A DNA stretch of 64,000 nucleotides from Melioribacteraceae bacterium (lineage in GTDB: Bacteria; Bacteroidota; Ignavibacteria; Ignavibacteriales; Melioribacteraceae): contig JAIPBD010000013.1 of assembly GCA_021739765.1 (NCBI GenBank), forward strand, positions 62,001-126,000, in the 5' to 3' direction. Positions 45,447 to 55,142 of this stretch are shown one piece after another (the first letter of the stretch is position 1; the number at the start of each line of letters is the position of its first letter). Position numbers and translations under genes: made by a program. Under the pieces are notes generated by a model that saw only the letters and a list, made by a program, of their open reading frames with translations, had not been told where the DNA came from and ran no database searches.

Positions 45447-48400
45447 CTATATATCCATCAATTCTATTTGAAAAGTTGTTTGGTTGTTTTCAATTGATTC
45501 CTTCAAAAAGATATTGCCATTATACTTTTTGAGTATTTCTCTGCTGTTATAAAGTCCGCTCCCGGAGCTTTGAAATCTGCTAAATCCCAGATCAAAGATT
45601 TTTTCTCGATCATTTTTACTAATGCCAATACCGGTGTCGCTAAATTCTATAATCGTTTTGGGTGAATAACGATAGATCAAAATATTGATGATTTTGTTTT
45701 GAGTTGTCGCTAACGCTTTTATTGAATTCGCGAATAAATTGTCGATTATATTTGCGAGTTCTATTTCCTTTATCAAAACATCATGATTTTCGCGCAGCTC
45801 ACTTCGGAATTTTACTTTAATAAAATTGCTCGCCAGATGTTCACCGGAATTCTCAATCAACTTTTGAATTATATCAATTGGTGAACATGAGTTCTGAAGA
45901 AATACCGACTCCTTTATTTCCGCCAATTTATCCTTTATTATTTTTAAGGATTTTGAGAGTGTCGAAAAATCTAATGCCGGATCAAAAGAGTTGGAAAAGT
46001 TTGAAATTGAAGTAGTTGCAAAAATGTTGGCATCGTTTAGAGTGTTTGCCGCAGAATTGTGTTCTTTTATTTTTAATAATATTTTTAACAATTTTTCGAT
46101 GTTCGGCGAAGTTAGCTCGTTATAAGTTTTTGCCCGTTTTAATAACTTCTGAATAAAATCGTCATCTCTGCATAATTGAGGGGTAACATTTTCGGTAAGC
46201 AATATTAAGCTGTTTATATTTCGTAAAGCCCATTCGCCATGTGTGAACTGAAGCAGAATTGTTAAAAGTTCATCTGAGCGATTTTTATCAAAGATAAGGG
46301 GATTTTTCGCGATCCAGACAAAAAATAGATTCGGAATTATTATCCCGATGGAGGAAAGGATAAAAGGCAAAACAAAAATCGCGAAATCAGATTTTGAGTT
46401 TAAATTTAAAAGATAAATTACCCAGAAAAGACTTAAGTTAACGGCAACCAAGCCGGCAATAAGTTTGTAATCCCAGTCGAATTTATCTGCACCATGCTTA
46501 ATGCCGAGTGATATAACCAGAGCAGTAAGCAGAAAAGAGAGGAGTGTAAAAACAAAATTTAGGGTGAGAATATTTTTAACAAGCATACCGAAAAAATTAT
46601 AAGCCGAGGTTGTAATTGAATTGTTATTTGGCAGTATGACCAATTTGCCCGCGTCTAATGAATTCAATTCCATCTTGCTTCCATCGGTGAATTCAATCAA
46701 TGCATTGACGGAAATTGCGTCTCCTAAACCAAAATGAATTGTTGAATAATTTGCGTTGGCTCTCCCCGAATTTTCCGTACCAAGTTGTTTGTAAGCAATT
46801 AACTTATTCGAATTTTCGCCCGGAATATTTTCGAAGAGAGAAATTTTGCAGCCGTTAATTAATTGAGAAGTAGCGTCGTTGCCACGTGAAAATTTCAAGT
46901 AGTTTTTGTTATCAAGATTATTTATCCAAAGTTTGTTTTTAGCACTTGTTGTTCCAAAAATATCAATATCACCGTCGCCGTCAGCATCAAACGAAACAAT
47001 ATTATTTACAAATGGATCATCGAGGTTAAATGCTTTTGTGAAATCTTCGAATCTGTTTCCATCAATATTGAGCATTAACAAATTTTCTAACATACCGTTT
47101 CTGTTCGTTGATAAAAACAGATCCGAAAAACCATCATTGTTGTAATCGGCAATCGAAATATTTATATCCATATACAAATCACCGCGAAATCTTGGGATTC
47201 TAAACCCGACGGAATCTGAGATATCGCGGAAAAATCCAGTACCATTATTTTCGAACAGTTGAATGAAATAATTATCGCTCGCGGTTACTAGATCGAGATC
47301 GCCATCATTGTCAAAATCAAACGCACAGGCAGCGAAACATTCTGTTTTCTGCGGATTATTAAAGCGCGATTCGCTTTCATCCTGGAAAAAATCACCATTC
47401 CAAATCAGTAGTTTGTTCGTTCTCCATTTATTCGCGATGTACCAATCAAGATCACCGTCATTATCAAAATCGGCAAATAAGGATTTTACATTCCAGCCGG
47501 ATGTAATCTTTGTAAAGGAAGTATCAAGTTTAAAATCTAAGCCCCAATAATTATTAAAATAAATTAGCTCAGCTCCTTTTTCGCCATTCGGACCATAATA
47601 GTAACTGACGCAAATATCAGGATCACCGTCCGCATCAATATCAACGGAATTAAGATTAGAAGGGTTTTGTTTCGCATAATTGTCAGGAATTCTAAAAAGT
47701 TCGATTGCAGGAGCTTTTTGTTGCGGCGCAATTCTTAGTGACTTTATCGTTACGCCTAAGGAGTCGAACTTCGAAAAGATAATTTTGGACATGCCTTCGT
47801 TGTTAAAATCACAACCAATCATTTTTGGAAGGATATAAGCATTTTTGGAGTCATAAATTTGGTTTGAGCTAAAAGGTGAATTATTGTTATTTGAAAAGAG
47901 CTCGAAATAGGCATAGTTGTACGAATTATTTAGTACCAGATCATCAAAGTTGTCGTTGTTATAGTCGAGTACAATAACACCGAGGTTTGATACTCCAATT
48001 GCACCTTCTAATCCGAATTTTTCTGCAAGCTCATAAAAGCTATTATGTGATTTTTCGGATGAAAGATATAATTCTCCGGTTGTGGTAAGAATTATAATTC
48101 TACTGCTATCAAGATTAGCAATATTCGAAATATTAAAATTTTGGTATAAATTAATTTCCTTTCGATAAAAATCCTTGGATAGAGAAGTTATTCCAACCTC
48201 GTTTCGCCTATATAATTTATGACTTTCGACCTTCTTGGCGTAGGTTTTTACAAAACGAACTCCATTAAACTTATACTCGTTTTGTTTTGCATCAACAACT
48301 AATATCGTACTATCAAGATTGTGAATACCTGCAATATCGCCTCCTAAGGGATCCGCAAAATCAATTTTACGAATCTGCTTTCCGTCAAAATGAAAAACAC

Positions 48401-48935
48401 CATCATATTTTGTGGCTAACCAAAGATCATTTTCGTTTTCAAGATAGTGGGTGGTGAAGTGGCTTTTTGTCGGGGATTCAATTTCAGTCCAGTCCGAGTT
48501 ATCGAAAACAAAGAAACGACCAAAATTGGCAGGCGCGTAAATTAAATTATCCTTTACATGAATTACTTTCGTCAGAGGAATGTCAAACACTTTGCTTTGT
48601 TTTTCCCATTTACGATCCTTGAAACGATAAACATGAGTGCGCCAAGTTGTATCGGTTCCAACCAACATTAATACGTTTTTATTCAATCTCTGAATTTGAA
48701 TATAGGATGAACTTTCGTCCACCGGAGAAGCAAAAAACTCAACTTTGTCATCTGAAAAAAATGCTGTTTCTCCTTTTATATTTCTTATCCAAATATTATT
48801 CGATGAAATCGGGTATATAAATTGACCTTGATGAATGTTCGTTTTTGCAATTAATTGCCAATCATAAAATTGCGCCCGCGTTGTGGAGGAAAGAAGAAGA
48901 AAAAACACAAAGATGGATATTAAAGTCTTTTTCAC
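45447..48935 (-). CDS. Giant sensor histidine kinase with extracellular FG-GAP/UnbV-like ectodomain
   Basis: 1162 residues. Signal peptide (1-21), a beta-propeller-like region (about 25-300), then at least five calcium-type FG-GAP/VCBS repeats (VDIDADGDPDICVSYY, DFDNDGDLDWYI, DFDNDGDLDLVTAS, DYNNDGFSDLFLS, DADGDGDIDIFG), and a UnbV/ASPIC-like segment (about 730-770, HFGLGDAISVNALIEFTDGS). Three membrane helices (about 783-812, 824-845, 852-876) follow. The cytoplasmic part has a helical dimer region with His899 in QFTHGEWALRNINSL as the only H-box candidate, not canonical, and an ATPase domain: N box IIDNLFANSIKAL, G1 FSDTGIGIS, G2 SSGSGLYNSREIL. Probably senses an extracytoplasmic polymer or calcium-bound ligand. 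Confidence 0.9.
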   Translation of the reverse strand: MKKTLISIFVFFLLLSSTTRAQFYDWQLIAKTNIHQGQFIYPISSNNIWIRNIKGETAFFSDDKVEFFASPVDESSSYIQIQRLNKNVLMLVGTDTTWRTHVYRFKDRKWEKQSKVFDIPLTKVIHVKDNLIYAPANFGRFFVFDNSDWTEIESPTKSHFTTHYLENENDLWLATKYDGVFHFDGKQIRKIDFADPLGGDIAGIHNLDSTILVVDAKQNEYKFNGVRFVKTYAKKVESHKLYRRNEVGITSLSKDFYRKEINLYQNFNISNIANLDSSRIIILTTTGELYLSSEKSHNSFYELAEKFGLEGAIGVSNLGVIVLDYNNDNFDDLVLNNSYNYAYFELFSNNNNSPFSSNQIYDSKNAYILPKMIGCDFNNEGMSKIIFSKFDSLGVTIKSLRIAPQQKAPAIELFRIPDNYAKQNPSNLNSVDIDADGDPDICVSYYYGPNGEKGAELIYFNNYWGLDFKLDTSFTKITSGWNVKSLFADFDNDGDLDWYIANKWRTNKLLIWNGDFFQDESESRFNNPQKTECFAACAFDFDNDGDLDLVTASDNYFIQLFENNGTGFFRDISDSVGFRIPRFRGDLYMDINISIADYNNDGFSDLFLSTNRNGMLENLLMLNIDGNRFEDFTKAFNLDDPFVNNIVSFDADGDGDIDIFGTTSAKNKLWINNLDNKNYLKFSRGNDATSQLINGCKISLFENIPGENSNKLIAYKQLGTENSGRANANYSTIHFGLGDAISVNALIEFTDGSKMELNSLDAGKLVILPNNNSITTSAYNFFGMLVKNILTLNFVFTLLSFLLTALVISLGIKHGADKFDWDYKLIAGLVAVNLSLFWVIYLLNLNSKSDFAIFVLPFILSSIGIIIPNLFFVWIAKNPLIFDKNRSDELLTILLQFTHGEWALRNINSLILLTENVTPQLCRDDDFIQKLLKRAKTYNELTSPNIEKLLKILLKIKEHNSAANTLNDANIFATTSISNFSNSFDPALDFSTLSKSLKIIKDKLAEIKESVFLQNSCSPIDIIQKLIENSGEHLASNFIKVKFRSELRENHDVLIKEIELANIIDNLFANSIKALATTQNKIINILIYRYSPKTIIEFSDTGIGISKNDREKIFDLGFSRFQSSGSGLYNSREILKKYNGNIFLKESIENNQTTFQIELMDI

Positions 48936-48976
48936 GAATTAATTTACGATATGATCAATAAATATTCCACTTATGT

Positions 48977-49014
48977 GTTGCTGTGTTGAGCAACTTGTTG
49001 CTTGGCAGAGCAAC
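48977..49014. promoter_or_regulatory. Two tandem palindromes, putative enhancer sites for the NtrC-type regulator
   Basis: GTTGCT-N6-AGCAAC occurs twice in a row (48977-48994 and 48997-49014) with centres 20 bp apart, two helical turns. Each is a perfect inverted repeat. They lie about 75-110 bp upstream of a sigma-54 promoter match, between the divergent kinase gene and the zinc-ribbon gene. Tandem sites at this distance are typical of NtrC-class enhancers. The second copy followed by ATTTTTTT could instead be read as a hairpin terminator, but the duplicate argues for protein binding. Confidence 0.7.
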
Positions 49015-49084
49015 AGATTTTTTTATGAATCGGTCGAGTCTAGAACAAATAAACCGCTTTTCAATTTGAAATTCCTCCTTTTCC

Positions 49085-49103
49085 CTTGGTATGAAATATG
49101 CAA
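49085..49103 (+). promoter_or_regulatory. Sigma-54 (-24/-12) promoter
   Basis: CTTGGTATGAAATATGCAA has GG at 49088-49089 and GC at 49100-49101 with exactly ten bases between, as required for sigma-54, and fits the TTGGCACGnnnnTTGCA consensus in most positions. Predicted transcript start is about 49113, at or just before the SD AAGGAGGAG of the gene at 49126. Confidence 0.75.
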
Positions 49104-49125
49104 CAGAAGAGAAGGAGGAGTTTGG

Positions 49126-49353
49126 ATGGATAAGAGACAACCTGAATCGATACACACTTATAAAATTTGTCCTAAGTGCAAATATTTCTGCAGCACTAGA
49201 GAAAAAGACGAGTACTGTTCGCTCTGTGGAGAGAAACTTTTAACATTATGCAAAAAGTGTAATTCCGAAATCAATAATCCCTATGCGCACTTCTGCAGAA
49301 TCTGTGGCGAAAAATTTCCCGGAAGGGGACAACAGAAATTGAATTATCAATGA
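49126..49353 (+). CDS. Small double zinc-ribbon protein
   Basis: 75 residues with four Cys pairs: CPKC (15-18), CSLC, CKKC and CRIC, each pair forming half a zinc knuckle, so two zinc ribbons are predicted. Start set at MDKRQPESIHTYK because AAGGAGGAG precedes it by 5 bases; an upstream in-frame start would read through the promoter. First gene of a putative sigma-54 operon with two type IX-secreted proteins. It is probably cytoplasmic; role unknown, perhaps regulatory. Confidence 0.8.
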   Translation: MDKRQPESIHTYKICPKCKYFCSTREKDEYCSLCGEKLLTLCKKCNSEINNPYAHFCRICGEKFPGRGQQKLNYQ

Positions 49354-49396
49354 TCCTAAATAAATTAAAAAACATCATTTAAAAATAGAGGCAAAG

Positions 49397-51979
49397 ATGA
49401 GCAAGTCAATACTAAAAACATCGTTCTACCTTTACTGCTTAATATTTTTATCGGTTGCAAATGCACAAGATTTGACTTTTGTGCAGAATGATTGGTCCGG
49501 AGGTGGAGGGCAAGAATTTTACTCGAATACAACAATGTTTTGGTCAGAATATGGAATTGACTTTTCAACAAACGGACGACTTGGAATTGATCATTCTGAA
49601 TCCGGGTATGTCTACGGGCTGCTTTATCATAATGACAAGATTTATGTCTCAAAAACTTATGGAATGTTTGAATATGACCCGCTGATTAATAAATGGAAAA
49701 ACTTGATTCCATACTATTACGCTTATAAAAACATGTTTATTCACGATTCCAAATTATATGCGGTTGGCGGGAATTATATCGTCGCTTACAATTTTAACAA
49801 TGAGGATTATGGACTAGGTGAAAACGGATTTGAACCGGTTACAAAAAAAGGGTTGCCGGAAGAATTCGGTTATCACTATGGACTCGATTTTCAAGGTGAT
49901 CTTTACATTGCCGGCGTAATGTGGATAAACAACATTTCCAATGGTGGAAGGGTTTATAAACTTGTTGATTCATCCTGGGTGCAAGTCGGACAAGAAATCG
50001 AAAATGCGATTACTTCAATAGGTTCTTATAACGGTGAACTTTATGCCGGTACTCATTGGAGCGGAAAACTTTATAAACTTTCGGGTGGTACTTGGGTAAA
50101 TACCGGAATAGCAAAAGGAATGTCCATCAACGATTTAATTGAATGGAACGGTAACCTTTATATCGCATCTTGGAATACAAATCAATCAACCGGACAAGTG
50201 CTTAAGTACAACGGCACCTCCGCAGAAACAATATTCACGGGCAACGGAATAAATAAATTACATGCCGGCATGTCGCTCTATTTCGGTGGTTTTTCTTCAA
50301 AGAATGTTTATCAGTATGATGGAAGTTCCACCACAACATATGTAACTCTTCCCGGTTCGGGAAACGCGATCGGTGGAATCACATCAATAGGAACACAAGT
50401 GTATTACATGGCGGGTTACAATGGTGTTGTGGAGAACGTAGATAATGCGCTCTATATGAATGGAACTCCGCTTTCAAGAATAAGTTGTGGTCTGCTTTAT
50501 TCTTCCATTATTGAGCTGCCTTCGGCACAAGATTGGGGAGGAGTTTTTATTCAAACTTATGTCGGGGATCAAACTGGAGTTCAACTATTAACAATAAGCA
50601 CTTCCGATTTAGACAAATGGGATACTTTCGGATGGAGGGCAGCCTCCAATTACGGTGAATCCAAAATGTTTGAGAAATACGGCAGGTACGCGGCATTCCT
50701 TTGGACGGGAAATGATCAGGATTCGCCATTGTTGAGCGAAGTTGTCCTTGGAGCCGATGTGCAAAGTGAATTCCTAATTTATGATGTAGAAGTGAAGGCT
50801 CTGGGCGGTAATGATGTTATCGTTGTTTGGAGAACGAACCGACCCGCAAAGGGATTTCTGTTTTATGGAACAGATCCTGAAGGTGAAGGTTATCCTTTTG
50901 AAGTTCAAACCAAAGATGATTACGATGAATCGCATCTTGCATATCTTCACGATTTAAATAAAGGCGAAGAGTACCACCTGATGTTTTCGATGGATGATTA
51001 CGAAAACAATAATACAACAGCGGAAGGATATTCATTTATAGCCGGTGATGAAACTTTGGGAGTACCAAAAATTTTAAGTATAAACGATATCCCGGAAGAT
51101 CAAGGAAAGTGGGTTTATGTAAAATGGTCTGCTGACCCGTTGGATAGAGATGGTGAAAGACGAATGATAGATTCGTACGGTTTATGGGAATTTAGAGGCG
51201 ATGATACACTCTCACATGGTTTAATTCCAGCTGTCGGTTTGGAAAAATATACCGTCCAGGCAAGAACGTATAAGGATTCCACCTCGGATGGAATTTTTTG
51301 GAGTAAATTTTTAGTTACATCTCATTCATATAGTGAAGGATTTATTTTCGTTTCCCAGTTTGATTCGGGTTATTCGGTAGATAACCTCTATCCGGAAATT
51401 CCTTCAGGTCTTAATGGCGAAGTATCAAACGGTAGTTTTCAGTTGACATGGTTAAATCCGGTTGATGAAGATTTTGCGTATTTCAATATTTACAAATTTG
51501 AGGGAGCCAATTTTAATCATGAACTGGCAATATTAGCGGGACAAACAACACTCCCAAGTTTTACTGACGATTCGATAAATCAAAACTCCGAATACACTTA
51601 CTCGATCACGGCTGTTGATGCAAATGGAAATGAAAGCGATTATTCGGATTCATTTTTATTGAGCGTAACAGATATTGGCGTTCAATCTACACTTCCTCAA
51701 GAAGTTGCTTTGCTTCAAAACTTCCCTAATCCATTTAATCCTTCAACTATAATAAAATATGAATTACCGGAAGAAGCGCATGTACAGCTAATGATTTTCA
51801 ATGCTCTTGGGGAATTAATCACAACTCTGGTAAATGAAAATAAAAGCGGCGGCTACCATTCGGTTGAATTTTTTTCCGATTCATCTCCTGACCATCAAAA
51901 CTTACCGAGTGGAATCTACATTTATAGATTGGTTGTTAATAATAAAATTCTCTCAAACAAAATGCTGCTCATGAAATAA
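49397..51979 (+). CDS. Large secreted beta-propeller/fibronectin-type protein with type IX sorting domain
   Basis: 860 residues. Signal peptide to about residue 23 (SVANAQ), a kelch-like propeller region (repeats such as SYNGELYAGTHWSGKLYKLS, WNGNLYIASWNTNQ), then fibronectin type III-like modules (VIVVWRTNRPAKGFLFYGTD; GSFQLTWLNPVDEDFAYFNI) and a sorting domain with LQNFPNPFNPSTIIKYELPE ending SNKMLLMK. 43 bases after the zinc-ribbon gene. Likely cell-surface or released; adhesion or polymer binding is the plausible role. Confidence 0.9.
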   Translation: MSKSILKTSFYLYCLIFLSVANAQDLTFVQNDWSGGGGQEFYSNTTMFWSEYGIDFSTNGRLGIDHSESGYVYGLLYHNDKIYVSKTYGMFEYDPLINKWKNLIPYYYAYKNMFIHDSKLYAVGGNYIVAYNFNNEDYGLGENGFEPVTKKGLPEEFGYHYGLDFQGDLYIAGVMWINNISNGGRVYKLVDSSWVQVGQEIENAITSIGSYNGELYAGTHWSGKLYKLSGGTWVNTGIAKGMSINDLIEWNGNLYIASWNTNQSTGQVLKYNGTSAETIFTGNGINKLHAGMSLYFGGFSSKNVYQYDGSSTTTYVTLPGSGNAIGGITSIGTQVYYMAGYNGVVENVDNALYMNGTPLSRISCGLLYSSIIELPSAQDWGGVFIQTYVGDQTGVQLLTISTSDLDKWDTFGWRAASNYGESKMFEKYGRYAAFLWTGNDQDSPLLSEVVLGADVQSEFLIYDVEVKALGGNDVIVVWRTNRPAKGFLFYGTDPEGEGYPFEVQTKDDYDESHLAYLHDLNKGEEYHLMFSMDDYENNNTTAEGYSFIAGDETLGVPKILSINDIPEDQGKWVYVKWSADPLDRDGERRMIDSYGLWEFRGDDTLSHGLIPAVGLEKYTVQARTYKDSTSDGIFWSKFLVTSHSYSEGFIFVSQFDSGYSVDNLYPEIPSGLNGEVSNGSFQLTWLNPVDEDFAYFNIYKFEGANFNHELAILAGQTTLPSFTDDSINQNSEYTYSITAVDANGNESDYSDSFLLSVTDIGVQSTLPQEVALLQNFPNPFNPSTIIKYELPEEAHVQLMIFNALGELITTLVNENKSGGYHSVEFFSDSSPDHQNLPSGIYIYRLVVNNKILSNKMLLMK

Positions 51980-52010
51980 TCATAAATACACTAAAAATCG
52001 AGTTAATTAT

Positions 52011-53666
52011 ATGCGAAAAATATTGGTCTTACTTTTTTTAATATCCGGTGCAATAAAGTTGGATGCTCAATTTCAGCTAAGTTGGGATCAAGTTTACGAC
52101 AGCGGCAGAAATGATTCGGGAGAAGAAATCTATTTTGATTCGGAAGGGAATATTATCGTTGCCGGAACAGCTTTAGATCAAAATTATATGGAAGATGCTT
52201 TGATTGTTAAATATTCGCCTTCCGGCGACTTTCTGTGGGCAAAAACTTACAATATCGGATATGAAGATTTTCCACTAAATGTTTATACGGATTCCGAAGA
52301 CAATATAATTCTAGGTGTTGTCGGCCATGATTCTTCCAATTACGGATTTGATTTCCACTTTGTAAAATATTCTTCCAACGGTGATTTACTGGTGGGGAAG
52401 AGAGTTGCCTGGTATGTTTCTAATTATGACAGCACTTACACCTATGATATAATCAGCTCGACCAGAGTAAAACAACTATTTAGGGATAATAACAACAATT
52501 ATTATTTGTTTGGTCCGGGTGAACAGCAGGCAATATTTTGGTCTGTTCAACTTGATGCATCCGGAAATTTTACATCTAAAGTGAGTCAGAAACTTGAATC
52601 TCTATCCGATCACGCAATTTATGAATATCAGCCTTTTTTTAATTCATCTAATGCTTACGGATATCTGAGATGCTTTTTGGTGAACGGAGCGGGAGATAAT
52701 CATTTTGGTGTAATTCAATTTGATCATGTTGGAGTTGCTCAAAATTATCAACGGATTTTAACATTCCCCAACCAATATATTTACAGCACAATCCGGAATT
52801 TTAAGATTAACAATTCTGCACAAATCTATCTTGCACTTGATATTCAATATCAAAACGTTTCCGCAGATTCTGTGAATTATATGCCAAGAGTAACATGCAT
52901 AAATCCGGATGGTTCGCTCTTCTGGGACGAAATTATCCCATCGTCCAAAGGATATCAGAATGTTATTACAAATATTCGAGATATTGATTTAGATATCGGT
53001 GGAAATATATGGGCAACCGGAACTCAGGATACCAAAGCTTTTATCGCAAAATTTAGCGCTGCCGGAGAAACAACTTGGTTCAGAGTAATTGATGAACCCT
53101 GGAGCGCCGGAGAAGAAATTGCCTGTGATTTTAGAAGCGCGGCTTTTTCTTATATGAATGAATCGGCTGATATTTGGATCCGCAAATATGATGAGTTTGG
53201 AGACTTTACAACCCAATATTTTATTGATGGAATCAGCAATGTTATTCCTGCTTACCTCAAGGATATGAAATTTGATGATAATAATAACTTAATAACGACC
53301 GGGAGCGAATACCAAACAACATGGAACATTCACACTCGAAAACTTTATGATGAAGCAACCGGATTAGCGGACGAAAATAATCCGTCAAAATTCAATCTCT
53401 CACAAAATTACCCGAATCCTTTTAATCCCTCAACGACTATTAAATATAATCTGCCCGAAGCATCGAACGTCCAAATAATTATCTTCAACTCGCTTGGTGA
53501 AATAGTAGTTAAACTGCTTGATGAGCACAGAAATTCGGGTCAACATTCCATTGATTTTACATTGGGAAATGCGCAAATCCCCAAAAACCTGCCGAGCGGA
53601 ATTTATTTCTATCAAGTACGAACCAATAACCAATTTCTTGTCCGCAAGATGCTTCTGTTAAAATAA
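52011..53666 (+). CDS. Secreted repeat protein (SBBP-like beta-propeller) with type IX sorting domain
   Basis: 551 residues. Signal peptide to about residue 19 (KLDAQ). Repeats of the seven-bladed-propeller kind: EEIYFDSEGNIIVAGTALDQ, ALIVKYSPSGDFLWAKTYN and VYTDSEDNIILGVVGHDS. The sorting domain contains LSQNYPNPFNPSTTIKYNLP and ends FLVRKMLLLK. 31 bases after the preceding gene, same operon, followed by a strong hairpin terminator. Role presumably surface binding or scaffold; not further resolvable. Confidence 0.88.
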   Translation: MRKILVLLFLISGAIKLDAQFQLSWDQVYDSGRNDSGEEIYFDSEGNIIVAGTALDQNYMEDALIVKYSPSGDFLWAKTYNIGYEDFPLNVYTDSEDNIILGVVGHDSSNYGFDFHFVKYSSNGDLLVGKRVAWYVSNYDSTYTYDIISSTRVKQLFRDNNNNYYLFGPGEQQAIFWSVQLDASGNFTSKVSQKLESLSDHAIYEYQPFFNSSNAYGYLRCFLVNGAGDNHFGVIQFDHVGVAQNYQRILTFPNQYIYSTIRNFKINNSAQIYLALDIQYQNVSADSVNYMPRVTCINPDGSLFWDEIIPSSKGYQNVITNIRDIDLDIGGNIWATGTQDTKAFIAKFSAAGETTWFRVIDEPWSAGEEIACDFRSAAFSYMNESADIWIRKYDEFGDFTTQYFIDGISNVIPAYLKDMKFDDNNNLITTGSEYQTTWNIHTRKLYDEATGLADENNPSKFNLSQNYPNPFNPSTTIKYNLPEASNVQIIIFNSLGEIVVKLLDEHRNSGQHSIDFTLGNAQIPKNLPSGIYFYQVRTNNQFLVRKMLLLK

Positions 53667-53708
53667 TAATGAATGGTAGGGAATGATATATTCTCCACCT
53701 TCTCATAT

Positions 53709-53737
53709 CTGCCGGGATGCTCCAGCCATCCCGGCAG
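53709..53737 (+). terminator. Strong hairpin terminator of the type IX operon
   Basis: CTGCCGGGATG (53709-53719) pairs perfectly with CATCCCGGCAG (53727-53737), loop of seven bases, followed by GATTTTGG. Confidence 0.8.
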
Positions 53738-54138
53738 GATTTTGGCCAATCATAAATTCTATTGAGTCGCTAGATCAGGATTTCAATGACATGCAAATAT
53801 TCAGCTTCAGCATCAAATAGCTATCTCTCCAGAGAATGAAATGGTCTATCTTTTTCTGACCTTGTCAAGGGACTCGGTCACGATTAGTTTTAGAACAAAG
53901 TTGATTCTAAACCACTTTTTTGGCGACTATAACACCAATTCGAATAGATTTTACGGAGACACTCTTTCGATCAAGCAAAAATGACATCTGTGCATAAAAA
54001 ACCTTAGTAGAGCGAAATGTGATCTGTACTAAAATAATCTAAATTAATTTTCGCATATTAGTTGTTCATTCATTGATCATATTTAGTGCTTTTTATAGAG
54101 AAAATCGAAACAGAGCAATTCAATCAGCCGAGGTATAA
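53738..54138. other. Intergenic region with no recognised feature
   Basis: About 400 bases between the terminator and the SDR gene. No open frame with a plausible start, no repeat array and no clear hairpin was found. It presumably holds the promoter of the next gene. Confidence 0.5.
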
Positions 54139-54948
54139 ATGAAAAGGAAAGTTTTAATAACCGGTTCGACAGATGGAATCGGAAAGGCAACAGCACGAAT
54201 TTTGGCGGAAAATGATTTTTATATAATTATTCACGGCAGAAATGAAGACAAGTGCAAAAATTTTCAAAAAGAACTCTTGAATAAAGGATATGATTGCGAA
54301 TATGTAATCGGTGATTTTGCCTCACTCAAATCAGTTTCTGAAATGGCAAATTGCCTAAAAGTTAAACACCTTTCATTGGATATACTGATTAACAACGCCG
54401 GAATTTATATGAAAGAAAAGGAGTTTTCTGTTGATGGATTTGAAATGACTTTTGCAGTAAACCATCTCGCCCCTTTTTTACTGACTAATTTGTTGTTGGA
54501 CACGATTAAAAATTCGAATAATGCCAGAATAATAAACGTCTCCTCAATTGCGCATACAAGAGGAAGAAAAGATTTTGATAATTTAAATTCGGAGCAGATT
54601 TTTGATCATTACGCGGCTTACGCTCAATCAAAATTGGCGAATGTATTTCATACATACGAACTTGCTCAAAAACTTAATCCCGAACATGTTACCGTTAATT
54701 GCTTGCATCCGGGAGTAATATCGACGAAACTTCTAAAAAAAGGGTTTGGAATGGAGGGGGCTTCGCTTGAAGAAGGTGCTTCAACATCGGTCTATCTCGC
54801 GTCTTCTAAAGAGGTAGAAAATATAAGCGGAAAATATTTTGTTCAGTCAAAAGAAACTCCATCTTCCCCTGACTCATACGATAAATCAGTCGGTAAACTT
54901 TTGTGGGAAATAAGTGAACAGATGGTTTCTAATTTTGCATCGATTTAA
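54139..54948 (+). CDS. Short-chain dehydrogenase/reductase, retinol-dehydrogenase-like
   Basis: 269 residues, NAD(P)-dependent oxidoreductase. Cofactor motif TGSTDGIGKAT (8-18), ILINNAGIY, catalytic Ser in IINVSSIAHTRG and YxxxK in YAAYAQSKLANVFHTY. The following VTVNCLHPGVIST and the overall layout are those of the RDH/WW-domain-oxidoreductase-like SDRs. Substrate unknown. Monocistronic. Confidence 0.93.
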   Translation: MKRKVLITGSTDGIGKATARILAENDFYIIIHGRNEDKCKNFQKELLNKGYDCEYVIGDFASLKSVSEMANCLKVKHLSLDILINNAGIYMKEKEFSVDGFEMTFAVNHLAPFLLTNLLLDTIKNSNNARIINVSSIAHTRGRKDFDNLNSEQIFDHYAAYAQSKLANVFHTYELAQKLNPEHVTVNCLHPGVISTKLLKKGFGMEGASLEEGASTSVYLASSKEVENISGKYFVQSKETPSSPDSYDKSVGKLLWEISEQMVSNFASI

Positions 54949-55142
54949 TTCCAAGATTAACCCCACATAAATTTCGAAAAGTTGCATATCCCTAAAAGAA
55001 CTTTTGAAGTACTCAAATTCTGGTCATGAACTCAATTCATTTATAGCTCGCATAAATAAGAAAAATATTTTTTCTCATTTTTTTATCTTCCTTGTAACAT
55101 TTCCAACCTTCATCCAATCTAACCATTGAAAACGGAAAACAA

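Noticed and set aside
48936-48976. A second sigma-54 promoter facing the giant kinase gene (TGGAATATTTATTGA)
   Set aside because: The -12 element reads GA instead of GC and it is too close to the palindromes to be a good match.
48995-49025. Second GTTGCT hairpin plus T tract as a terminator
   Set aside because: It has no upstream gene on the plus strand to terminate, and a duplicate lies next to it, so an enhancer role is favoured.
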